In this document: piece after piece, positions 55,005 to 64,000 of the stretch
How the letters are laid out: every line of letters begins with the position of its first letter
Numbering within the stretch: position 1 is the first letter of the stretch
From: Aurifilum marmelostoma
Taxonomy: Eukaryota; Ascomycota; Sordariomycetes; Diaporthales; Cryphonectriaceae
Assembly: GCA_027559495.1 (NCBI GenBank)
Contig: JAMXSV010000024.1
Span: 2,046,001 to 2,110,000 of the forward strand
Direction: 5' to 3'
DNA length: 64,000 nt
Translations under genes and position numbers: made by a program
Notes under the pieces: model-generated
What the model was told of the DNA's origin: nothing
Database searches by the model: none
What the model saw: the letters and a program-made list of their open reading frames with translations, nothing else

Positions 55005-58000
55005 TTAGACCTCTTCGACGGCACAATTGGGGTGCAAGACGTAGACAATGTTCTGTGATTGCTGCTGCTGCGACGCAGAGCCCTCGCCCGCATCGGCATC
55101 GGTGGTCGCCATGCCTTCGCCGCGGATAGCCATGAGGATGTTTTCCTGTAAAAGGGTTCGGAAAATGTCAGCAAGAGCCACGAAATTGCAAAAGAGCAGC
55201 CGGTGATCAATGACGACAGGATAAGAGTGCAGTCGGTAACTCACCTTGACCATCTTCTTCAGTACCATCTTGGCCAGCGCGTGCTCCTTGTGGTAGTCCT
55301 CTTCGCCCTCGAGCTCATCCTCCTTCTGCTCCAGGTACCACTGGATCAGTGCCTCGCCGTCGATACCCTCGCCGCTGCCGGCCTCATCGCTCGCGACGCG
55401 CGTCACAATCGTGTTGACCATGCTGATGTATTTGTCGTATGAGATGGTGTGTCTCGGCCTCTGACCTGCGGCAGCATCGGCCATCTCTGTATCCTCGCGG
55501 TCTTCGTCCATCTGCGCATCACCGTCTTGGTCTTCTGCGCTTGCGCCCGCCGCCTCAGACGCCGCACGACGGAGCGTCTGGCCGTCCTCGGCCGGTGGCT
55601 CGTCATCCTCATCCACCTCGACGTCGTCGTGCTCCACAGAGATGATACTCTGCCGCAGCAGGTTGAACGCCTCATTTACCATGTCGGGGGTGATCTCCGC
55701 TACACAATTTGCCTTCGCGATAGCCTCGCTCAGGCGGATCATGCTCTCCAGCTGACGCACTGTGATGCGGTAGCTGTTCTTGCCGGCACCTCCCTGTGAG
55801 TCGTCAGCCCGCAGCTCCCGATACCTCTCGACGAGGACGTCCTTGGCCTCGTCGGTAAATTCGGGCCTGAACGTCCGCGCGAAGCGGATGTACCGCTGGA
55901 GCTGCTCTGTGCTGAACTCGGGCTCGACGGCGTCATCGCGGAGTTGGTGGATGCCGACGATGTGCTCAGCGAGGTGACGGTCGACCTGCTCGTTGCACTC
56001 GTCGAGGATGACAAAGAAGAGGTCAAAACGCGACATGATGGGTGCCGACATGTTGATGTTTGCACGCAGCGTCGTCTTGCGGTTGTATCGGCCGCCGACG
56101 GGGTTTGCGGCTGCGAGGATGGAGGTCCGCGCGTTCAAGGTTGCCTGGATGCCGGCTTTGGCGATGGAGATGGTCTGCTGTTCCATGGCTTCGTGGATGG
56201 CAACCTGGTCTGCGATGTCCATCTTGTCGAACTCGTCGATGGCGCAGATGCCGTTGTCCGCCAGCATGAGAGCACCAGCCTCAATAGTGAATTCGCCAGT
56301 CTCTTCGTCCTTTACCACGGCGGCTGTCAAACCAGCAGCGGAGGAGGCCTTGCCGCTCGTGTAGACAGCACGGGGCGCAAAGGAGCATACATACTTCAAG
56401 AACTGGGACTTGGAGGTCGAGGGGTCGCCCACGATACAGATGTTGATGTCACCTCTCAGCTGCATGCCCTCCGCCGTGGACTTGTGCACACCAGACATGA
56501 GCTGTAGCAAGAGGCCCTTCTTGACCACCTCATGGCCGTAGACCATGGGCGCCAGGGAGTTGACTAGGCGCGAGTAGATGTGATCGCTGTGCACCATCTT
56601 CCTGAGGTCCTCGATTTCCGACTGCCCGAAGGAAGCAAGTACGGCTTCTTGTGCCTGCTGCGCATTGTCGCTGTTGGCCGAGTTGAGAGACGCTATAATG
56701 TCTCCGACACCGCCGCCTAGGGCTGTCGTGTCTGGCGTCACCATACAGGCCAAGAAGGCCAGCCGGTAGGTCAGATCACGCACACCCAGAGACTTGAGAC
56801 CACTGACGCCGCTGCCGCCCACATCAGCTCCGCGAGGAGCATTGCGATCATCCCGAGCAGCCTGAGCGTGTTGACCTGGAAGGCCCAGCTGGCTCACGTC
56901 CGGCACCACGATCAGAGCGCCTGTGAAGATGCACTTCTCGCCAGCCTTGGCCCGATCGACAATCTCTCCGCGCAGGATGACGTCCATGGTGCGAGGCATG
57001 CTGCCTGTTGGGATCTCGGAGCTGTTCTCCTGGATCCGCACCTTCTGCCAGTCGACGAACGTGCTCTGGCGGATGTCGAGCTGCCAAGCCTGGCGGTTGT
57101 TGCAAGTCTGGTTGGGACACTGTGTGGGCTCAGTGTAGCGGAAGGTCTGCTCGACATTGGGAACTATAGCGCGGCAGGCCTCGCACACAAACGTGGCCAC
57201 GGACAGCTCGGGCCGCACCTCGGATGTTCGTGTGACCGTTCCAGAGATGGAGAGGAGCTGGCCAATATTCTTAGCGCGAAGGCTTCGCACTCTGGAGACC
57301 AGAGGCATATTGTAGAAGGCAATAGCGAAGACCTTGTCAGTCTGCTGGTTGACGGTCTTGCTTCCGGGCGCGGACTGGCTGGCTGAGCCGACATTGCTCG
57401 CCCCAGACGTAGTCATATTACTTGAGGCCGTAGGCTGTCTGTGCTCGCGGAAGTACGCAGCCTCGTACTTGGCGAGCATGTTGTGAAGGGCGGAGGTGAG
57501 GTAGGGCAAGAAGCGATAGTACTGGTCCACAATACCGTCCGCAAGGGTGCCGTCGGTCCATGTCTGGAGATGCTTGAAGTCGACATAGAAGGTCGATAAG
57601 GCATAGTGGCGCATGCCACGGATCTGGGCGATGTAGAGCTTGTCTGTGGTGATGGCGCTCGATGTCGGGGCGGCAGAAGACGTCGGGTCCTCGGTGAAGC
57701 TGCAGCAGGTGGTAGTCAGCACCGGGACATGATTGAGAGCCTAGAGGCAGAGCTCTCTGCTCGCCGTCCAAATACATACCCCTCGATGAAGTCCTCAAAG
57801 TGCTTCTGGACGAGGACGCCGAGCTTGTCCTCGACCTTTGGGATGTTTTGCATGTCTCCTGGTCGCTTATTTGGGATCTGGTCATCCTCGAAGCCCTCGT
57901 TGCCCTCATCGTCACTTGGCGCCCCCAGGCTTTCTGAGGGTGGTCCACGAGGTCTTCCGGCTGCCGAAGAGCTGGGCGCATTCGGGCGTCGTTGCCTGGG

Positions 58001-58066
58001 CGTCCTCGAGAGGCCGTCCGACATTGGGAAACCAGCATCGCTGGACATTGCCGCTGTTGCCGCCAT
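55005..58066 (-). CDS. MCM6: MCM6 replicative helicase subunit
   Basis: Three exons, 57780-58066, 55245-57699 and 55005-55145, give 960 residues. The N terminus is a Ser/Pro-rich tail of about 70 residues. The N-terminal domain has a zinc finger with the MCM6 spacing C-x2-C-x18-C-x4-C (CEAC near residue 266). The AAA+ core has Walker A GDPSTSKSQ (near 517), Walker B ICAIDEFDKM (near 585) and the arginine finger MSRFDLFF (near 652). An acidic linker (about 795-850) leads to the C-terminal winged helix. MCM6 is part of the Mcm2-7 ring loaded at origins and activated as CMG. The last intron (55146-55244) is 99 bp and stop-free in frame. A palindromic ACGCG-type box lies 181 bp upstream. Confidence 0.98.
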
Positions 58067-58528
58067 ACTGTGTTATTGTTTGCACTCACTCTCACTTCGA
58101 AAAGAAGATGATATGGGAGGAAGAGAGAGGTCCAACAAGTTATTGATCGGTCAATCAAGCTGGAAATTGTCGGAAATGCAGGCGAAGTGGGATGTACATA
58201 GTCGAGTCAAGGCTAGGGAACCACTTAATTTTGGTTATTGAAAATGAGACGCGAATTTTCGCGTCACCCGTTGAATGCTTGCATGACGCTAGTCTATTTT
58301 AGGGAATATGTTTACAGACGCGCGCAGTCCCCTCATCTTTACGTTCGACTTTCAGCACTAGAGGTTATTTACAAATATAAGTTATGTATTTGATGTTGGT
58401 TATTTGTTTCTTGTTTTCTGCTATCTTTACTCCTACCACAATTGTTTTTTTGTTTTTTGGAAAAAAAGATGGCACTCTCAAGAGCTTTACGGATGATGCC
58501 TCCAAAGCCTTCCGATTCAGCACTTTGA
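58067..58528. promoter_or_regulatory. MCM6 promoter / RNH203 3' flank
   Basis: A 462-bp gap between two tandem minus-strand genes. It contains the perfect palindrome GACGCGAATTTTCGCGTC (58248-58265) and a further ACGCG at 58318-58322. T-rich runs near 58445-58465 belong to the 3' flank of RNH203. Confidence 0.55.
58248..58265. promoter_or_regulatory. Palindromic MCB/SCB-like cell-cycle box upstream of MCM6
   Basis: The 18-bp string GACGCGAATTTTCGCGTC is a perfect inverted repeat with 8-bp arms and a TT centre. Each arm holds ACGCGAA, close to the MCB (ACGCGT) and SCB (CRCGAAA) elements bound by yeast MBF/SBF, which drive MCM and other S-phase genes. Its location 181 bp before the MCM6 ATG fits a G1/S promoter site. 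Binding is inferred. Confidence 0.6.
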
Positions 58529-59133
58529 CTACACCTTTTCTTCGTACGAGTGTATCTGAAAACAGTGAGGTCAGTTTAAAAAAAAAATCCCAAACGTAAC
58601 TCCCTCCACGGGCCATGAAGCGAACCTGTTCAGACAATTTCATCCACTCCTCAACACCCCTGACATAAGGATCCGAGGACACCTCTGCCGTTGCCTCGTG
58701 GCCCCAGATGACCATCTCCTCAAACTCGGCCCTCGTCTCCAGCGCGCCAAGGGGTAGGTCTTCCTCATCCGCGTCGAGATCGACGACCTCCGGCTCTCCT
58801 GGTCTTGGGGCCTCAGGCTCAGGGGCATCCTTCTTCTCCATAATGACGCCGCGGTAGCCATCCGGAACCTTCAGTGGCTTGCCGTGAAGTTCCCGCCCCC
58901 TGAAGTACGCCTTCCTTTTGCCTTCTACAATAATTCATTAGCAAATCTGTCATTTTACTTCACTAAAGTCTGGAGCCTGCAGAGATTTCTGTACCTTGGT
59001 CTGTTTTGGGTTCCCAGTATGACTTCGATGTGCCAACACGGCCATCATGATGGATCCGACAGGGTAGCAGGTGGGCTGTCGCCTTTGCGGCAGTATTCGT
59101 CTTTGAATCGACGGACAGCATTGGTTGCTCCAT
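58529..59133 (-). CDS. RNH203: Ribonuclease H2 subunit C
   Basis: Three exons, 58995-59133, 58626-58924 and 58529-58555, are joined by two 70-bp introns and give 154 residues, a normal length. The N terminus 'TAAKATAHLLPCRIHHDG' leads to the block FRGRELHGKPLKVPDGYRG (19 residues) and then, after an acidic Glu/Asp/Pro linker, 'FEEMVIWGHEATAE', DPYVRGVEEWMKLSEQ and the end IHSYEEKV. These are the conserved blocks of the RNase H2 C subunit (yeast Rnh203, human RNASEH2C). With Rnh202 it stabilises the catalytic Rnh201 subunit in removing ribonucleotides from DNA and resolving R-loops. The final 27-bp exon is needed to complete the conserved tail. Two MCB elements lie 82 and 107 bp upstream. Confidence 0.88.
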
Positions 59134-61100
59134 GTTCTTGATTGGTGTGTAGGTGTGCCAAACAGAATGTATTGATCACTGGTATACCATCACAGCGTCA
59201 CGGTGGTCATACGTGACGCGTAAAGGGCTAGCGCACCAAGACGCGTAAATTGAGATGTAGATAAGAACCCTTATCTTCAGAGTGGTACTGTACTTGAAGG
59301 AGGGTTACGCACGCGAGTCCAGCCATAGTACGAGGGCTGCAACGGTGAAACGAGCCCAGTATGAGAGAAGGACGATCCCTGTGAGTAAATCTTTTTCCTG
59401 GTTGTTCCTCGGAAAACTAACCTCATCCTGGCTCACAGGATGCATCTCTCTGACGGCCCTTATTAACCATATTTGCGCATGCCACGAACGTTCCTACCAC
59501 GCCTCACCGAAAAGGACCGCCACTCGACCCCCACTCTAAGTACAAGTACCATGCCTCGCATTCGCACAAATCCTGCCCTTGTAGCAAGCCAGAGCAGCAC
59601 ATGCATTGCAACGTGCTGCAAAAGGGCCTGGACAGGCCAGGCGACGGACGGACAGATTAGATGTCCGAGGGCTTCGCGATCGAGTAGGCGTCGAGTCATT
59701 GACGTCATGGATGGAAAATCCCACTCAAAGAACTGTAATTCTGCGTGAGAAGAGAAACTGGGTTAAGGAGAAGATGGCCCTCGCCACTTTTTTCTTTTCT
59801 TTTTCTCTCATGGTATACTGTACACTTTTCTTGGATAGCTGATGATACTGGTGGACTAGATCAGCTCTCTGGTCGCAATGACAGAATCCGGTTGCGGAAA
59901 AGCAGCAACAATAAATAGTCCAGGCGCCACAGTATTACGACCGAGAGATCTGTTACTGGAACAGTCATGGACTCGCTTCCGGCGCCCAAGCACCCTGCAT
60001 GCGAGCCCGTCAGCTTTGCGTAGTTCATGTAAGAAACTACAGTCAAGGAGGGGGCGCTGAACCTGGGGCTGTCACCGTGGTTGATGGTCGAACGCAGGTT
60101 ATCGTTGCCAGGGGGAACAATCGAGTCCGGATCTGATCGAAGGTCCCATGTCGCTTTGTATACGCGGACCGAAAGAACCCGATGCGAGGCTTGAACTTTC
60201 GATGAGACAGTCCCATGCATGCAGTGGGCCAACGCCGGACCGGTCCTTTGGGAACCTCCCTGTGGAACCCCCACCGTCCGAGCTGTGTGGATCGCCTGTG
60301 TGTGGTAGGTGAGGGAGGAGGCACGAATGCCCCTCGAACACTTGTTCCTCTCGCGCCTCCCTCTCTCTCATCGGATGAGCGCGTTCTGGCATATCTCATG
60401 TTCCGTGCGCCATGGTACGTGCCCTGCACGAGCAAATCATTAGCTATTATGCGCGTAGCATCAAACAGTAAGTACCAGATGCTGTGGTTCAGTAGAAACG
60501 CCAAGCTCCGCTGCTCAAGGATAAGCTTCCCCCTCTGGCCCTCCTCTTCAGCCCCGCCGCCGATCGTGAGCCCGGCCTCCCAGGCCCGTTGCGGACCTGA
60601 GCTACCCGAGCCCGAGCCTGACAGTCGGGAGGTCTCACCACACCAAGAGCTCGCACGAGCCGCCTGCAGGGTGCTGGTGCTTTTTCCGAAAGTAGCATCG
60701 CCCGCCGTTTCTGGAGTATCCTGGATCCATGCAATGCGGCATGCCTGGTGGAGGGGTAGAGAGAGGGGGGTTACCGTCCCTCTGGCAGAAAGTCATGAGA
60801 AGTCGATGACGAGCGAAGCTCCGAGGGCACCCCTTCCTTGTCCAGCCGAGGATTATGTTTGGAACTGGAAGAATGTTGTGGCTAGACTTTTATCATGTTT
60901 GCGCCTTCCCCCAACACCCGCTCACTACACGCTCGCGCAACTCAGTCAGGTGCCAATTTTTTTTTGTGTTCTTCAACAGTTCATGATTATGTGGTCTCGA
61001 GCAACTCCCTGAGGCTGTGTCACTTTTGCATATTCTCGTTACTTCTATAAGTTTGCAATAGATTTCAATCTCTTGAGCACACAACGTCCTGCCAGTAGCT
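59134..61100. other. 2 kb divergent intergenic region
   Basis: This lies between the RNH203 and CFA-synthase-like start codons. Apart from the MCB pair I see no assignable element. A 265-codon plus-strand frame (60215-61012) has no motifs and an odd composition (many Pro, Arg, Cys, Trp), so I do not accept it as a gene. Confidence 0.45.
59215..59249. promoter_or_regulatory. Two MCB elements upstream of RNH203
   Basis: GACGCGTAAA occurs twice, at 59215-59224 and 59240-59249, 25 bp apart start to start. Both contain the exact MluI cell-cycle box ACGCGT. They sit 82 and 107 bp upstream of the RNH203 ATG on the promoter side. In yeasts this element is bound by MBF and drives G1/S expression. Binding here is inferred. 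Confidence 0.62.
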
Positions 61101-62710
61101 ATGTCGCTCCTACCAGGCTTTGTCAAACGACCAGCCGGCCAGTGGCTCGACTCGGCTCGCGGCGCTGTGGGAGGCATCACCTGGGGCCCGAGTCTGAAGG
61201 CTGCCAAGTGGGCTGTCCATTCACTCTTCAGTAACGTTGAGGTTGGGACCCTCATCTTGCTGGATGAGGCCGATGGAGCCAGCCAGATCTACGGTGGAAA
61301 ATCGGGCAGCGGCAGGGTGCCTGGCAAGCCGGGCAGCGGCGGTAACAAGTCGGCCAGCGATCTCCAGGTCGAGCTGGTTGTGAAGGAGAGCGCTTTCTGG
61401 GTGCGCCTTGTTCTGTTCGCAGATATGGGCTTTGCTGAGTCGTACATGCTGGGCGAGGTCGAGTGCAACGACCTGACAGCCTTCTTCCAGGTATATGAGT
61501 GTCAACTTGTGCCTAGCGCGATGTGATTTTGGATCAGCTAACCTCACCTTGCGACCTGCAGCTCTTCATCGCCAATCGAGAGCAACTTGGCAACGGGACC
61601 ACGGTCATGTCCACCTTCTCCAGCTTAGCTTCGACTTTGGCGCGGAGGACCAACACAATGTCCAATGCCCTACTTAACATCCAGGCCCACTACGATATCA
61701 GCAACGAGATGTTCGCCGCATTCCTGTCTCCCGACATGACATATTCGTGTCCCGTCTGGAAGCGCAGTCAACCAGATGCACCGGAAGAGACGCTAGAAGA
61801 GGCACAGATAAGAAAACTGCAAAGGTTTATCGACGGCGCGCACATCAAGTCGACCGACCACGTCCTGGAGATCGGAACTGGCTGGGGCTCTTTTGCGATA
61901 TTGGCTGTTCAGAAGACAGGCTGCCGAGTCACCAGCCTAACCTTGTCAAAGGAACAAAAACTGCTTGCAGAAGAAAGGATCGCCGAGGCTGGACTGAGCA
62001 GTCGGATCGAGGTGCTTCTCATGGACTATCGAGCTTTGCCTGTGCCCCAACGACCGTACGACAAGATCGTATCCATAGAGATGCTGGAAGCTGTCGGCAG
62101 GGAGTTTCTCGGCACTTATTTCGCGTGTGTCGACCGGCTACTGAAGAAGGACGGCGGTATCGCAGTTTTCCAATGCATCACAATGCCTGAAGGACGCTAT
62201 GAGGCGTACTCCAAGAGCGAAGAGTAATCCCTCCTTCTCCCCGGGTGGCTTGGGCATACCGATGCTGACACTGGCAACAGTTTCATAAACCACTACATTT
62301 TCCCCGGCGGTCATCTGCCATCCATCTCGCAATTAATCAACCACATCAGCACCGAGTCAAAAGGGACTCTGATTGTTGAGCGGGTAGAAAATATCGGGGG
62401 TCATTATGCCAAGACGTTGAGGTTGTGGCGTGAAAGCTTTATGAGCAAGTTCGAGGAGAAGATCAAGCCCGCGCTCATCGAGAAGCGAGGAAAAATGACG
62501 GATGAGGAGGTTGCAGTTTTTAGGAGGAAATGGGAGGTAAGCAAACATTTTACACACGTGATGAAAATGTACGTGTCCTCTGCTAACTCTGGCTGAAAGT
62601 ACTACTTCACATATTGTGAAGCCGGCTTCCTGAGCAAGACTCTCGGGGACGTGATCATCACAGTAGGCCGAGAAGGCGCACTGGAGCTGATGGAAGGAAT
62701 CCCGACGTGA
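61101..62710 (+). CDS. Cyclopropane-fatty-acid-synthase-like SAM methyltransferase
   Basis: Four exons, 61101-61490, 61562-62223, 62281-62536 and 62600-62710, give 472 residues. Family motifs are 'ALLNIQAHYDISNEMFAAFL' (the CFAS HYD-x-SN block), the SAM-binding glycine loop VLEIGTGWGSFAILA (near residue 231), KIVSIEMLEAVG, FINHYIFPGGHLPS, and the C-terminal 'FRRKWEYYFTYCEAGF'. These enzymes transfer a methyl from S-adenosylmethionine to the double bond of a membrane lipid acyl chain. Unlike the fungal sphingolipid C9-methyltransferases, no N-terminal membrane segments are visible, so a CFA-type role is more likely. The true product is unknown. A Gly/Ser/Lys-rich loop (about residues 68-90) is inserted in the N-terminal domain. 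The 3' end converges on REX4, 158 bp away. Confidence 0.93.
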
Positions 62711-62868
62711 TAGCGCCAGAGCGATGCGCATTTCCCGCCGAGCGGTCGAGCCCATACAGTATATAGTCATGACCATCTCGTTCTGTCCCGGGCATGACCA
62801 GTTGCCCGGTACGATAGAATGGACCGCGATCTAGAGTAGACGGAGCCAGCCTCCCTAAACCCATATTA

Positions 62869-63895
62869 TTAATTTCGCCGCTTCTTTTTGGTTTTCTTTT
62901 GCTTTGGCTTGGCTGCCTTGGTTTGCGACGTCCTCGGAACCGGCTCGGGATACCGACTGGCGTGTTCGACGTCGAAGGCGGGCTTGTACTTTCTGAAGAG
63001 CAGCATTGCGACCCTGGCGTCTTCTAGACTTGAGTGCTGGCCTGTCTGGATCTCGACTCCTAAAATCTCCCTGGAGAGGACCCTCAAAGCAGGCTTGGGA
63101 CCGTGACCATACTTTTTGAAGCCCGAAAACTTGGCTGTATCGCGAATATCCTTTCTCGGGTGTTCCAACATGAGCACGTCCAAGTCATGACGAACATCAT
63201 GACCAACAACGATCCGCCCGCGCAGGAGCCCTGCGACCTGCGCCTGGACCTCCTCGAAATCCCTAGCTGTGGCCATGTGCTTGGGTGTGATGCCGCTAAT
63301 CCTAGTCCTCCAATCCGTCACACGCTCTTTGGGGCGGACATAGGAATCATAGACCTGCCGCCCATGGAAGTCGGCGACGCTAACCCTGGCCAGCGCGTGC
63401 TCGTACCCTCCTTCCCCCTACACCGACCATCTCACAGTCGATAGCGATGTACTTGCCGAGCTGGACATCGCTGGCGAGACCCTCATTGGGTCTCACCGCC
63501 GTCGCTGTGAGCATCGAGCTGTCCTTGGTGCCCAGGCCATAAGCCTCCGAGAGTGTTTCTGGTGAGATGTCGTGGTCTTCTGCCCACAGCGCCAGAGATG
63601 CGGATATGCCAGGCTTGCTGGCCTGAGACTGCGCCGCGCCCATGGATGATGACTTTCGGCCCGGCTTTGGCTTCCTCGACTGAGGAGGACCTTGCACGAC
63701 GGCTGGTTTTCGCGAAGGATGTTTGGGGGCGACTTTTGGTTTCTTTCTGGAGCTAGATGCTATTTGGTCTGTGCTCTTGTTGTCCGCGTTGTGGTTGTCG
63801 TCGTCTGGTCTCCTCTTCTGGCCCCGAGTCTTGTTGGATTCCTGCTGAATCTTGGCCTGCAGTTTCTTCCAGTTCGAAGAGAGTTCGGGAGCCAT
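62869..63895 (-). CDS. REX4: RNA exonuclease REX4, with a one-base frame break
   Basis: An apparently intronless gene. The N-terminal 140 residues are Lys/Ser/Pro-rich (nuclear/nucleolar type). The DEDDh exonuclease domain follows: motif I 'YIAIDCEMVGVG' near residue 150, 'GYEHALARVSVADFHGRQVY', motif II VVGHDVRHDLDVL and motif III HSSLEDARVAMLLF. The end is a basic Lys-rich tail. The frame changes right after motif I, at the run of five C (plus strand) at 63414-63418. With one base fewer, motif I reads on as MVGVGEGGYEHALARVSV and the protein has 341 residues, normal for REX4/REXO4. REX4 acts in pre-rRNA processing (ITS1) in the nucleolus. I judge the gene real and the break most likely a sequencing error. 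Confidence 0.92.
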
Positions 63896-64000
63896 GGCCG
63901 TCCTTTACTGGGATTGGGAACCGGAGGAAGTGACCAGATGGGATGAAAGGATCTCAGATCATGTTGGGCACTGCAGAAGAGGCTGAGTTGACATATAAAT
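63896..64000. other. Right edge, upstream of REX4
   Basis: Only 105 bp remain before the window ends. This is the start of the REX4 promoter or leader, with nothing else recognisable. Confidence 0.5.

Noticed and set aside
60215..61012. 265-codon plus-strand frame upstream of the CFA-synthase-like gene
   Set aside because: The composition is rich in Pro, Arg, Cys and Trp, there are no motifs, and it lies in the expected promoter of the next gene. It is probably a chance frame.
7..63990. Search for a CRISPR array, integrated phage, or secondary-metabolite cluster
   Set aside because: There are no spaced direct repeats, no phage-type genes and no PKS/NRPS/terpene genes. The window is housekeeping nuclear DNA of a fungus.

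Overview
The window is nuclear DNA of a filamentous ascomycete (Pezizomycotina, most likely a Sordariomycete). The evidence is dense genes split by short introns (mostly 50-100 bp, GTAAGT/GTGAGT-type donors, CTAAC/CTAAT-like branch sites), fungal-type proteins (division I chitin synthase, IPC synthase subunit Kei1, NDE1 with an EF-hand, fused uridine kinase/UPRT) and no operons. I rebuilt 24 protein-coding genes from reading frames, splice signals and family motifs. I saw no convincing tRNA, rRNA, transposon or CRISPR array.

Layout, left to right (strand): small secreted-protein-like gene (-), GH5 glycosidase (-), EMC4 (-), AP-complex beta-adaptin (+), Ser/Thr-rich GPI-type wall protein (-), a 3.4 kb gene-poor stretch, UBL3/MUB-type prenylated ubiquitin-fold protein (+), UMP1 (-), YDR061W-type soluble ABC ATPase (+), chitin synthase (+), MET5 sulfite reductase beta (-), KEI1 (-), RKI1 (+), YPT6 (-), NOP53 (+), NDE1 (-), URK1 (-), GID8 (+), NDUFS4/21 kDa complex I subunit (-), ATP17 (+), a large disordered RGG protein (+), MCM6 (-), RNH203 (-), a CFA-synthase-like methyltransferase (+) and REX4 (-). 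Almost all are conserved housekeeping genes, so this is a core chromosomal region, not an accessory island.

Several neighbours are divergent pairs with short shared promoters: UMP1/ABC, KEI1/RKI1, YPT6/NOP53, URK1/GID8 and the OXPHOS pair NDUFS4/ATP17, which has one CCAAT box facing each gene. MCM6 and RNH203, a tandem replication/genome-integrity pair, each carry ACGCG-type cell-cycle boxes upstream: a perfect 18-bp palindrome for MCM6 and two copies of GACGCGTAAA for RNH203.

The strongest anomaly is that four otherwise well-conserved or coherent genes (left-edge secreted gene, UMP1, ABC ATPase, REX4) each lose their reading frame exactly once, always at a G/C run of 5-6, and always in a way cured by one base fewer. 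This looks like homopolymer over-calling in the assembly, though real mutations cannot be excluded from one sequence. I found no clearly new multi-gene system. The best biological leads are the cell-cycle boxes, a possible dual-localised ribose-5-phosphate isomerase, and two stop-free introns of length 3n in MCM6 and the beta-adaptin.
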